DNA from: Streptomyces sp. CGMCC 4.7035
GTDB lineage: Bacteria; Actinomycetota; Actinomycetes; Streptomycetales; Streptomycetaceae
Assembly: GCF_031583065.1 (NCBI RefSeq)
Contig: NZ_CP134053.1
Coordinates: 4,216,001 to 4,280,000 of the forward strand
Length of the DNA stretch: 64,000 bases
Reading direction: 5' to 3'
Shown: positions 7,649-15,462 of the stretch, in pieces
Layout of the letters: every line of letters begins with the position of its first letter
Position numbering within the stretch: the first letter of the stretch is position 1
The notes under the pieces: model-generated
Told to the model about the DNA's origin: nothing
Database searches by the model: none
Seen by the model: the letters and a program-made list of their open reading frames with translations, nothing else
Position numbers and translations under genes: made by a program

Positions 7649-9052
7649 CTAGTAGCCGACGGAGAAGGTGGCGTCGGCCCGGTCGGTGGCGGTCGAGATC
7701 GGGTCGATGCGCAGCACGTAGTTGGAGTGCCTGATGTAGCGGGTCGGGTTGTTGTACGAGCGGAACGACGTCCACGAGGAGTCGGCGAGTCCCGCGGTGG
7801 AGTAGAAGGTGGCGTCCTGCGCGAACGTCGTCGTGCCGTCGCTGACGTCCAGTTGCAGCTGGTAGTTGTAGTGGCGCAGATAGCGGGTCGGATAGTTGAC
7901 CGACTGGAAGGAGACGCCGGCGCTGTCGGCGAGGCCGGGAACGAGCTTCCACTGTGCGTCGGTGTACGGGTCGAACGGGTACTCGTCGATCCGTCCGACG
8001 TAGTTGGAGTGACGGACGTAACGGGCCGGATAGTTGTAGGACTTGAGCCGGTTCCAGGCCGGAGCGCCCCACTTGGCCACGAGGTTGGTGTACTCGGCCG
8101 TGGTGATCGGCTGGATGGTGCCGTGCTTGGAGTTCACCGGCTGCGTGTAGTCGCGCTGGTCCAGGGCCGTCCAGGTGCCCGCGGCCAGGTCGGTGGTCTG
8201 CCAGGCGTAGAAGACGCCGTTCGGCGTATAGGTGTCTCCCCACAGGTACCAGGCGCCGGCCGTCGGCGACTTCACGAGGATCGGGGCCTCGGTGCCGCCG
8301 TGGGCGGCCGGGGTGCTGAAGACGGTGAAGCTGCCGGGGTCCAGGGAACTGGACCGCGCGCCGACCAGCGCCTGTTTCGAACTGTCTTTGAAATACAGGT
8401 AGTTCACGCCGTCGACGCCCACCGCCATGTCCCCGTCGATGACGTCGTAGCCGGGATCGAAGAAGACCTGCGCGGTCGTCACCGTCTTGAAGTCGGTGGT
8501 GTAGTTGACCATGATCACGTTGTGGCCGCTGTCGTTGACGGCGGAGTAGATGATGGCGTACCGGCCGCGCCCCGCGTCCCAGAAGGCTTCGGGCGCCCAG
8601 CTGTGGGTGTTCATGCCATGCAGCTTGAGCCGGCGGTAACCGGTGAACGTGCGCAGGTCCGCGGAGTCCCAGACGTGGATGTACTGGCTGACGTAACTCC
8701 AGTCGGTGCCCTTGAGGTCGGTGGCGAGCACGACGAAGGTGCCGTCCTGCTTGCGCAGGATGAACGGGTCGCGCAGTCCGAGTGCACCCTCGGTGGGCGT
8801 GACCACGGGATTGTTCTGGTTGAGCGGCATCCAGTGACGGGAGTCCGTGCTGACGGCCAGGTGCAGTCCGTAGTCGGTGCCGTTTCCACTCGGTGACTCG
8901 GTGAAGTAGCCCATGACGTAGGCCGAGTCGGCGGCGTCGGCGGGCCGGGCCCCGGCGGTCAGATCGGTGGTCAGGGCGAGCGGAACCGTCGCGGCCATGC
9001 CGAGGAACAGTCGGCGCGAGGGGTGGGAAGCGGGGCGGGGTCGTACGCTCAT
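7649..9052 (-). CDS. Secreted GH43-type glycosidase with C-terminal arabinose-binding AbfB (CBM42) domain
   Basis: A 467-residue exported enzyme. It starts with a twin-arginine signal (SRRLFLGMAA, cleavage near ADAADS). Residues about 45-310 form a five-bladed propeller of GH43 type with LRDPFIL and SWAPEAFWD motifs carrying acidic residues in the expected places. The C-terminal 140 residues hold three beta-trefoil repeats with NYPARYVRHSNY, NYPTRYLRHYNY and NNPTRYIRHSNY, which is the arabinofuranose-binding AbfB fold. It probably releases arabinose from plant arabinan or arabinoxylan. The ATG at 9052 follows GGAGAGCGC. A 7-3-7 palindrome lies 43 bp upstream. Confidence 0.88.
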   Translation of the reverse strand: MSVRPRPASHPSRRLFLGMAATVPLALTTDLTAGARPADAADSAYVMGYFTESPSGNGTDYGLHLAVSTDSRHWMPLNQNNPVVTPTEGALGLRDPFILRKQDGTFVVLATDLKGTDWSYVSQYIHVWDSADLRTFTGYRRLKLHGMNTHSWAPEAFWDAGRGRYAIIYSAVNDSGHNVIMVNYTTDFKTVTTAQVFFDPGYDVIDGDMAVGVDGVNYLYFKDSSKQALVGARSSSLDPGSFTVFSTPAAHGGTEAPILVKSPTAGAWYLWGDTYTPNGVFYAWQTTDLAAGTWTALDQRDYTQPVNSKHGTIQPITTAEYTNLVAKWGAPAWNRLKSYNYPARYVRHSNYVGRIDEYPFDPYTDAQWKLVPGLADSAGVSFQSVNYPTRYLRHYNYQLQLDVSDGTTTFAQDATFYSTAGLADSSWTSFRSYNNPTRYIRHSNYVLRIDPISTATDRADATFSVGY

Positions 9053-9094
9053 GCGCTCTCCAAAGGGCGTGCGGGGCCGGTTGGGCGCCGAAAT

Positions 9095-9111
9095 ATCGAA
9101 CGAGGTTCGAT
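9095..9111. promoter_or_regulatory. Palindromic operator candidate upstream of the GH43-AbfB gene
   Basis: ATCGAAC-GAG-GTTCGAT is a perfect 7-3-7 palindrome, 43 bp before the start codon. Its core CGAAC-N3-GTTCG recurs at 14096 before another secreted enzyme gene. The form suits a LacI- or GntR-type regulator; the protein is not identified. Confidence 0.55.
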
Positions 9112-9237
9112 GAGGCGATCAGAAGGTAGAGGGGAGACGAGGGCGCGTCAATTGTTCTGCCGTACCTCGGTGATTCCTGTGAGCCAGGGCGTGCGCGCAC
9201 GCCGCTGGACCTCCGGAAGGGGGCGGCCGACGGCCCG

Positions 9238-9705
9238 TCAGGCTCCCGTGGCCGGCGCGGTCGGAGTCATGCGCTGGCTCTGGGTGTCGGCCCATTCCCG
9301 CAGCTCGTTGCTCCCGACCTCCTCGATCGCCGCCTGCAGCACCGCCCGTGCGGCCGCGTCGCGTTCGGCCTCCGGGAGCAGCAGATAGCGGTCGACGGCC
9401 CGGCGCAGGCTCTCATGGGACTGCGACGCCAGCACCCACCGGGGAGCGGGGTTGAAGAGCTGACGCATGCCGGTGCAGAAGACGGCGCCGCCGGCGATGA
9501 GAGCCGTCAGCCACGCCGGCGCGTGCAGCCCCGCCGCCACGACCGTGGACGACGTGGCGGCGAGGGCTCCGATCTCCGTGGCGTAGTGCTCCCGCCTGGA
9601 GCGGTCGCGTTGGCGGCTGTAGAACGCGAGTTCCTTCCGTGCCAGGGCCAGGAGGGGATCCGGGTGCGAGGTCCAGTCCTGGTCGGTGTGTGCCCGTCGT
9701 CTCAT
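9238..9705 (-). CDS. DUF4231/SLATT-type small membrane protein
   Basis: A 155-residue protein with an N-terminal amphipathic helix rich in Arg/Lys (KELAFYSRQRDRSRREHYATE), two close hydrophobic segments (GALAATSSTVVAAG and LTALIAGGAVFCTG) and a C-terminal helical region. This is the arrangement of DUF4231/SLATT proteins, thought to be membrane effectors or sensors in stress and conflict systems. The start was set at the ATG at 9705; the longer frame runs into sequence upstream without a ribosome site. No nucleotide-second-messenger enzyme sits next to it, so a defence role is not supported here. Confidence 0.65.
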   Translation of the reverse strand: MRRRAHTDQDWTSHPDPLLALARKELAFYSRQRDRSRREHYATEIGALAATSSTVVAAGLHAPAWLTALIAGGAVFCTGMRQLFNPAPRWVLASQSHESLRRAVDRYLLLPEAERDAAARAVLQAAIEEVGSNELREWADTQSQRMTPTAPATGA

Positions 9706-9825
9706 CGCCCCATCATCGGGGTTCGGCCGCGTGCGGGGGAAGACAAGGGTGATCTTCGAGCGTCTCTTTCCCCGTGTCACGCCTTGGGTGGCGGCCCCTG
9801 CGGCGCGGTACCCGCTCGGCGCCGT

Positions 9826-11001
9826 TCAGCGGCGGTCGCCCCCACCCGCCCCGGTGGCCTCTTCGGCCTCGGGCGCGCCCGACATCATCCGCAGCATCGC
9901 GGGGCCGCCGGTGCGCAGGAAGCGTACGAGCAGGGCGGCGGCCAGCAGCAGGAAGGCGATGTTGAGCCAGGTCGTGTAGTTCCAACTGGCGCCCTCCTCG
10001 GGGATCCTGGCGTCGGCCTGGTTCGGGATCAGGCCCAGCCCGCCGAAGGCGAACTCGACCACGTACCCGGCGACCACCATCGCCCCGTAGAAGGTGGCGA
10101 GCAGGAACGCGGCCATGCGCGGCCCGTAGTACTTCCGGTAGATGTTCAGGATCGGCAGGATCAGCAGGTCCGCGTAGATGAAGGCGATCACGCCGCCGAA
10201 GCTGATGCCTCCCTTCCACAGCACCACCGCCAGCGGCACGTTCCCGATCGAGCACACGAACGTCGCGATCGCCACCAGCGGCCCGACGAGCGGCCCGACC
10301 AGCCTGGCGGCGAGCGGATGGCCGGACAGGAAGAAGGTGCGCCAGAACTCGTCCGGCACCCACGCGGCGATCGCGCCCGCGATCAGCAGTCCGGCCACCA
10401 GGTCACGCAGGATCGCCGCCCACTCCATGACGAAGATGTGCGACACGGACGTGAATCCCCGACGGGACAGCAGCCGGCCGAGGAAACCGCCCTCGCCGCC
10501 CACCGACATGTCCATCGCCGCATGCCCCTCCATCGAACCGGCCAGCCCCCGCTCGGCCTGCTCTCGGGCCGAGCGCAGCAGCCGCTCGCGCAACAGGACA
10601 CGAAAGAGCACCGCGAGGACGACGATCATCACCGGTCCGCCGACGAACTCCGCGAGCGTGAACTGCCAGCCCATCAACAGGGCCAGGATGACACCCAGTT
10701 CGATCACCAGATTGGTCGAGGCGATCTCGAACGCCATCGCCGCCGTGAAGTCGGCGCCCTTGCGGAACAGGGAGCGCGCCAGGGCGACCGCGGCGTACGA
10801 GCACGAGGAGGAGGCCGCGCCGAGCCCCGCGGACAGGGCGAGCGTACGGGGCCGGTCGTCACCCAGCAGCCGTACGACCGTCGACCGGCGCACCACCGCC
10901 TGCACCACGGCCGACAGGGTGAAGCCCAGGATCAGCGCCCAGGTGATCTCCCAGGTCATCGACCCGGTGATGGACAGCGCGTGTCCGATCGCATCCCACA
11001 T
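9826..11001 (-). CDS. COG0701-type permease (DUF318), probable metal or metalloid transporter
   Basis: A 391-residue membrane protein with about nine hydrophobic segments in two related halves. Each half has a conserved Cys-Ser motif in a helix (SSCSYAAVALARS and TFVCSIGNVPLA), as in the UPF0718/ArsP-like permease superfamily. A cytosolic loop is rich in Met and His (GHAAMDMSVGG), which fits metal handling. The gene is preceded by a palindrome of the copper-repressor (CsoR) type. Copper, another soft metal or a persulfide-linked substrate are all possible. Confidence 0.78.
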   Translation of the reverse strand: MWDAIGHALSITGSMTWEITWALILGFTLSAVVQAVVRRSTVVRLLGDDRPRTLALSAGLGAASSSCSYAAVALARSLFRKGADFTAAMAFEIASTNLVIELGVILALLMGWQFTLAEFVGGPVMIVVLAVLFRVLLRERLLRSAREQAERGLAGSMEGHAAMDMSVGGEGGFLGRLLSRRGFTSVSHIFVMEWAAILRDLVAGLLIAGAIAAWVPDEFWRTFFLSGHPLAARLVGPLVGPLVAIATFVCSIGNVPLAVVLWKGGISFGGVIAFIYADLLILPILNIYRKYYGPRMAAFLLATFYGAMVVAGYVVEFAFGGLGLIPNQADARIPEEGASWNYTTWLNIAFLLLAAALLVRFLRTGGPAMLRMMSGAPEAEEATGAGGGDRR

Positions 11002-11040
11002 GCGGTGCCCTTCTCCCTGACGGTCCGGAACGCGGCCACT

Positions 11041-11058
11041 GTACCCCTAGGGGGTATG
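11041..11058. promoter_or_regulatory. CsoR/RcnR-type operator
   Basis: GTACCCCTAGGGGGTATG closely matches the pseudo-palindromic ATACCCC-GGGGTAT sites bound by CsoR-family sensors in Streptomyces and Mycobacterium. It lies 40 bp before the permease start, over the expected promoter. No csoR gene is in the window, so control would be in trans. Confidence 0.65.
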
Positions 11059-11194
11059 GTTCGGAGCTGCTGTCGAGTGGCTGCCGGCCGGCCGGATCGT
11101 GTGGTGACTGTGGGTTCCCGGTGAACAGGGCGGAGGCCGCCCACGTATCACTCCCCGGGGATGGCGGGAGACCGCGGGACGGAAGGAGAGCAGT

Positions 11195-11884
11195 GTGTCG
11201 ACACCGCCCGAGCCGGGGCAGTCGTTGCGGCGCCCGGTGCTGGAACCCACCTACGTCGTGCGCCGTCGTCGTACCGAGGCGCTGGCCGAACTGGTGAGGG
11301 AGTTCCGCGAGAACGAGAGACGCCCCCCGGAGCCGGTCCACGAACCGATCGTCGTACACGTGGCACCGGCCACCGCCGGGGACGTGACGGAGGAGCTGCC
11401 GCCCGTCCCGGACGCCCCCGGCCACCGCGCCCGCGCGGGCTGGGTGCGCCGTGAACGGCCCGCCGACGACGGACTCACCATGCGCCGTGCGCTGATCATC
11501 ATCGCAGTGACCGCGGCCGGCCTCATCGGCTTCGGCGCCGCTCTCGTCCTCCCCGGTCCGGGTGATGACGGCGCCTCACGGGACGCCGCCGCTCCTCCGC
11601 CCCGGGTACCCGCCACCAGCGCCCCCGTCCAGCAGCGGACCACCGACCCCGACGGCCCCGGCACCCTGCGCGAGGGCGACAGCGGAGCGGAGGTGACCGA
11701 ACTCCAGGAACGGCTGCTGCGCATCCCCGACGTCTACGAGCAAGGTTCGACCGACGGCCGCTACGACGCCACGCTCGCCGCCGCCGTCGCCCGTTTCCAG
11801 CTCTGGTACGGCATCCGCGGCGACGAGACCGGCGTCTACGGCAACGACACCCGCCGCGACCTCGAGTCCCGCACCACGCTCTGA
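11195..11884 (+). CDS. Membrane-anchored peptidoglycan-binding protein
   Basis: A 229-residue protein. A charged cytosolic N-terminal region (about 1-100) leads to one transmembrane helix (ALIIIAVTAAGLIGFGAALVL, near 105-125), a Pro/Ala-rich linker, and a C-terminal PG_binding_1 domain (REGDSGAEVTELQERL ... AVARFQLWYGI). It probably holds the membrane close to the wall or targets a partner; it has no catalytic domain. The GTG at 11195 follows GGAAGGAGAG. The gene ends at a strong convergent terminator. Confidence 0.8.
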   Translation: MSTPPEPGQSLRRPVLEPTYVVRRRRTEALAELVREFRENERRPPEPVHEPIVVHVAPATAGDVTEELPPVPDAPGHRARAGWVRRERPADDGLTMRRALIIIAVTAAGLIGFGAALVLPGPGDDGASRDAAAPPPRVPATSAPVQQRTTDPDGPGTLREGDSGAEVTELQERLLRIPDVYEQGSTDGRYDATLAAAVARFQLWYGIRGDETGVYGNDTRRDLESRTTL

Positions 11885-12009
11885 GCCACCCGGGGAAGTT
11901 CAGGCACCTTCCGCCCTTCCCCAGAGCCGCTCAGCGGGTGCGCCCGCGGACACGGGCGGCACGTACGGCGGCCGCTCACCCTGAGCCGTACGGCCCGTGT
12001 CCGCCCACC

Positions 12010-12054
12010 GGTACGGGCGTGTCGCGCATTCCCCTGGCGCGACACGCCCGTACC
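12010..12054. terminator. Bidirectional terminator hairpin
   Basis: A perfect 18-bp inverted repeat (12010-12027 with 12037-12054) around a 9-base loop, lying between the convergent peptidoglycan-binding and PAP2 genes. Confidence 0.88.
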
Positions 12055-12065
12055 GCGCGGTGGGA

Positions 12066-14003
12066 CTATCGCTTGAGGAGCCGTACGGCCAGCCCTTCCG
12101 CCGTGTACACCGGCACCGCCCGGTACGCGTCCGACGTCACCGTGACGCGCCCGAACTGCCCGCGCAGCGACCGGGTTCCGATCACCGGGATCGTGGACCC
12201 CGCCGCCGGCGGCCGGTCCTCGTCCAGCCGCAGGGTCAGCACGCTGTCGCGGTCCAGCACCACGCGTCGCTCGACCGTGAGCGCCGCCTTGTGCCCCGCC
12301 CGCAGCGTCACGTCCAGGGTCGCCCCCGCCGCCTGCGTGTAGGAGCCGCACACCCGGACGGCGCCGGCCGTCCGCAGCGTCCCGCCCGTCACCCGTACGT
12401 CACCGAGGCCCAGCGCGCTCGACGAGGCCGCGACCAGGGTGCCGTCCTCGACCACGGTGCCGCCCGTGTACCGGTTCTCCCCGGTCAGGGTCAGGGTTCC
12501 GCTGCCGCGCTTGGTCAGACCGCCGCAGCCGTCGATGTCGTTGCGCCAGCTGTCGGCCGCGCCGAAGCCCCCGTCGGCCGCGTTCAGCGTGACGGTCACA
12601 TCCGTGTCGAAGGAGCCGTAACCGTCCGCCGCGGCGAACAGGTTCAGCCGCCCCCACTGCTCGAAACCGTCCAGCAGCACGTATCCGGAGGGCAGCGCGG
12701 TCGTCCGCAGCACCTCGCGCCGCTGCCCCGCGTCGAGGTAGGGCAGCCGCGTCTCCAGCAGCACCTCCGCACCCTTCGGCACGGTCAGGTCCGTGCCGCG
12801 CCCCTGCCGGGTCAGCACGTACGTCAACCGCGGCCGGACCGCACGGGCGTTGGCGACCCGGTCGGCGTACGCGTCGGTGTCGGTGCCCGCCGAGTGCGCG
12901 TAGGCGTAGAGGGTGTCGGCCGTCGTGCCGGTCTGCGCCTGGAAGTACGCGAGCGCCTGGGCCCTGGCCGCGGCCTTGAGACCGGCGTTGGCCGGGTCCG
13001 CGAGCGTGGCGGCGGCCAGGGCGGTGGCCATGACGCGGCCGCCGATGACGTCGACGGTGGAGTGCATGCCGGCCACGATCCGGGTGTGGCTGAGCTCAAG
13101 GGCCCGCGTCACCAGTTCCTGGAAACGTTCGGGCACGGCGTACGCGTAGGCGAGGGCCGCCAGGTGGAAGGCGTTGGTGTGGCCACTGGGGTAGCCGCCG
13201 TCGTCGGCCGGGGACGTGCCGCGCTGCCACAGCAGCTGCGGGGCGACGATCACGTCGGACTCGTAGACCGGGTAGCCCAGCGCGTCGGTCTTCCCGGTGT
13301 CGACGACCTGGCTGTCTTCGTTCATGCGCCACGGACGCGGGTACTGGTAGGCGTACTTGGCCGGGTTGCCCGAGGCGTACGGTCCGCGCACCGTGTCGAC
13401 CAGCTGGGCCACCTTGCCGAGCGCCGAGTCGTACGAGCCCGCGCCGAGCGCGGACCCGGTGGGGGCGTCGGCCGGCACCGCATCGCTGATCTTGCCCGAC
13501 GGCGTGCCGTCCGGCGCGCTGGTGATCGAGGTGACCGCCTTGGCACCCGCCTTGTACAGGCCGGCCAGCGGGCCGAGCCCCGCGATCACCGAGTAGCTCT
13601 GGTGCTGCCGGTCGTAGAGGAACGCCTCCTTCGCCTGCGCGTCGGTGCGGGTGGAGGTGATACGGGCGCAGTAGCGCATGTTGGCGCGGAGCACCTCGGG
13701 CATGAGCGGCGTGCCCGTGTTCCAGGCGCCGCCCGTCTTCCACACGTTGCTCATGCCGCCGAGGACGCGGACGACCGCGTTGGTCTCGGGCGTCTGGTTC
13801 GCGAGGACGTTGGTCTTGTAGTCGTCGACGAACGCGGCGGGGCCCGTGGCGGCCTTCGCGTCAGCGATGGCCAGCCAGCTCGCGAAGGTCGGGGCGGCCA
13901 GCAGCGCGGCCGAACCACCGAGGGAGGTCCGCAGGAACCCCCTTCTGTTCACGGCGAGTCGACCGGTGGACGAGCTGGAGCGGTGCCCGGCGGGTGACGG
14001 CAT
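12066..14003 (-). CDS. Secreted PAP2-superfamily acid phosphatase with C-terminal autotransporter-like beta repeats
   Basis: A 645-residue exported protein. The N-terminus has a twin-arginine signal (NRRGFLRTSLGGSAALLAAP). The PAP2/class A acid phosphatase core shows GGYPSGHTNAF (phosphate-binding Ser-Gly-His) and SHTRIVAGMHSTVDVIGGR (second His motif), around residues 270-330. After about residue 430 the chain changes to beta-rich sequence that includes GSGTLTLTGENRYTGGT, an autotransporter-associated beta-strand repeat. The enzyme probably liberates phosphate outside the cell; the beta region may bind a surface. The ATG at 14003 has a weak ribosome site. Confidence 0.82.
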   Translation of the reverse strand: MPSPAGHRSSSSTGRLAVNRRGFLRTSLGGSAALLAAPTFASWLAIADAKAATGPAAFVDDYKTNVLANQTPETNAVVRVLGGMSNVWKTGGAWNTGTPLMPEVLRANMRYCARITSTRTDAQAKEAFLYDRQHQSYSVIAGLGPLAGLYKAGAKAVTSITSAPDGTPSGKISDAVPADAPTGSALGAGSYDSALGKVAQLVDTVRGPYASGNPAKYAYQYPRPWRMNEDSQVVDTGKTDALGYPVYESDVIVAPQLLWQRGTSPADDGGYPSGHTNAFHLAALAYAYAVPERFQELVTRALELSHTRIVAGMHSTVDVIGGRVMATALAAATLADPANAGLKAAARAQALAYFQAQTGTTADTLYAYAHSAGTDTDAYADRVANARAVRPRLTYVLTRQGRGTDLTVPKGAEVLLETRLPYLDAGQRREVLRTTALPSGYVLLDGFEQWGRLNLFAAADGYGSFDTDVTVTLNAADGGFGAADSWRNDIDGCGGLTKRGSGTLTLTGENRYTGGTVVEDGTLVAASSSALGLGDVRVTGGTLRTAGAVRVCGSYTQAAGATLDVTLRAGHKAALTVERRVVLDRDSVLTLRLDEDRPPAAGSTIPVIGTRSLRGQFGRVTVTSDAYRAVPVYTAEGLAVRLLKR

Positions 14004-14095
14004 GCGTGTGCCTCTCTTGATTTCTTTCGGCCGTGCGGCCGGGGAGTTCGGGTGCGGTCGACTGTGGATCGCGGTGCGCGAGGTGACGTATCGGT

Positions 14096-14108
14096 CGAAC
14101 CGCGTTCG
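14096..14108. promoter_or_regulatory. CGAAC-N3-GTTCG operator candidate upstream of the PAP2 gene
   Basis: CGAAC-CGC-GTTCG is a perfect 5-3-5 palindrome about 93 bp before the PAP2 start. It shares its arms and spacing with the site at 9095-9111. A 10-bp tandem repeat (ATGCGTACGA twice, 14112-14131) lies right beside it. Confidence 0.45.
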
Positions 14109-14248
14109 GTGATGCGTACGAATGCGTACGAGCGAAGATCTACGGGCGGGCCGTGTCCCGTTGGCGAGATCCCGGCGACCGTGGTGTGACCTGGAGGTGA
14201 ACGAGGGCTCCGTGGCTCACTGGTGAGGGCCGGTCGGTGTCGCTGACG

Positions 14249-15157
14249 TCAGAGCAGGGAGCGTGCGAGCGCCACCGCTCCCTCGACCGGCGGCACCTGA
14301 AGCGGCGTCGGCCGGGCCCCCGGAACGGTCTCGGCCAGTGACGAGGTGAACGCGTCGTACAGCGCGGGCTGGGCGAGCACCGTGCTGCCCGCGACCACGA
14401 CGTCGTCGACCGGGACCCCGCGTGCGGCGAGCCGGGCGACGAGCGCGGCGAGCGACCGGCCCGCCTCGGCGATCACGGACCGGGCGAGCGGTGAACCCGC
14501 GGCGGCGGCCGTGAAGACGACGGGAGCGTGCCGGCCCCACTCGGCGGAGACGTCCGTGGCGCTCTCCAGGGCCGCCCCGAGCGCCGGCACTTCGGGCACG
14601 CCGAGCGCGGCGAGGAGCCCGAGGGCGAGCGCGTCGGGTTCCTCCCCGCGATCGTGAGCCGCCCACGCGGCCCGTGCCGCCTCCCGGACCAGTCCGGCCG
14701 CGCCGCCCTCGTCGCCGAGCACCGCGCCCCAGCCGCCCACCTGGACGGGGTCGCCGCCGGGCAGTCGGCCCACGGCCACCGATCCGGTGCCGGCGACCAG
14801 GCCGACGCCCTTGTCCAATCCGGCGGCGGGCACGAGCAGTTCCGCGTCGCCCACGACCAGCGCGGGCGCGTCGAACAGGGTCTGCAGTGCCGTACGGATC
14901 TGCGCGCACTGGCGGGGCGTCTCGCAGGCGTGCCCGCCCACGGCGAGGGCCGACGGGCGTGCGCCCTCGGGCAGGGCCTCGCGGACCAGCTCGGCCAGCC
15001 AACCGGCGGCGGCCACGGGGTCGTGCGGCCGCCAGCCGCTGCTCGTCCGGATGTGATCGGCGACCCGGTCGCCTCCCGTGAGTGCGCGGAGGTGCGTCTT
15101 GGTGCCGCCCACGTCGATGCCGACCACGAGAGGGCAGAAGGGGGGAGTGTCCTGCAC
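14249..15157 (-). CDS. N-acetylglucosamine kinase (BadF/BadG/BcrA ATPase family)
   Basis: A 302-residue cytosolic sugar kinase of the ASKHA fold. Visible motifs are VVGIDVGGTKTHLRA (phosphate 1), VGDAELLVPAAG, GVGLVAGTGSVAVG (phosphate 2) and VVAGSTVL (adenosine). The family phosphorylates N-acetylglucosamine at C6, using imported sugar. The GTG start at 15157 is preceded by GAAAGAGGATCC. It is divergent from a ROK regulator and a sugar ABC operon, which suggests that the imported oligosaccharide contains an amino sugar. Glucosamine kinase is a close alternative. Confidence 0.8.
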   Translation of the reverse strand: MQDTPPFCPLVVGIDVGGTKTHLRALTGGDRVADHIRTSSGWRPHDPVAAAGWLAELVREALPEGARPSALAVGGHACETPRQCAQIRTALQTLFDAPALVVGDAELLVPAAGLDKGVGLVAGTGSVAVGRLPGGDPVQVGGWGAVLGDEGGAAGLVREAARAAWAAHDRGEEPDALALGLLAALGVPEVPALGAALESATDVSAEWGRHAPVVFTAAAAGSPLARSVIAEAGRSLAALVARLAARGVPVDDVVVAGSTVLAQPALYDAFTSSLAETVPGARPTPLQVPPVEGAVALARSLL

Positions 15158-15285
15158 GGATCCTCTTTCGTCGTTGCGCTGAGCTGCGACGGCGGGCGAA
15201 CCGTGCCTGGGTGACGGGCAGTTGAAGAATTGGGAAGCCCCGGGACGGGCCTCTTGCGGACCACGGCAGGCGAGTACCGTAGAAG

Positions 15286-15309
15286 TTCGTTAGGAAGTTA
15301 ACTAACGAA
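15286..15309. promoter_or_regulatory. Inverted repeat in the kinase/ROK divergent promoter region
   Basis: TTCGTTAG (15286-15293) and CTAACGAA (15302-15309) are perfect inverted arms around GAAGTTAA. An inner palindrome AGTTAACT (15297-15304) overlaps it. This is the most A/T-rich spot in the 305-bp gap 15158-15462, which holds no gene. It is the likely operator for the ROK protein, controlling the kinase and itself. Confidence 0.6.
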
Positions 15310-15462
15310 GTACAGTGCGTCAAGAGGAATGCGCACTCGACCACCGGGACGCCCGTCAGGGCCGCCGTGGGGCGGGAGCGCGCGACGCCGGTGCATCCCA
15401 TCGCCGCGGCCCGCCGAGACGATCGGCCCGGGAGCGCGGCCCTTTACCTGTGTGGGGGAACT

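Noticed and set aside
9095..9111. LexA (SOS) box
   Set aside because: LexA sites have CGAAC-N4-GTTCG; the spacer here is three bases and the genes are not DNA-repair genes.
9238..9705. Defence effector of a nucleotide-signalling system
   Set aside because: SLATT/DUF4231 proteins can be effectors, but no cyclase or sensor partner is adjacent.
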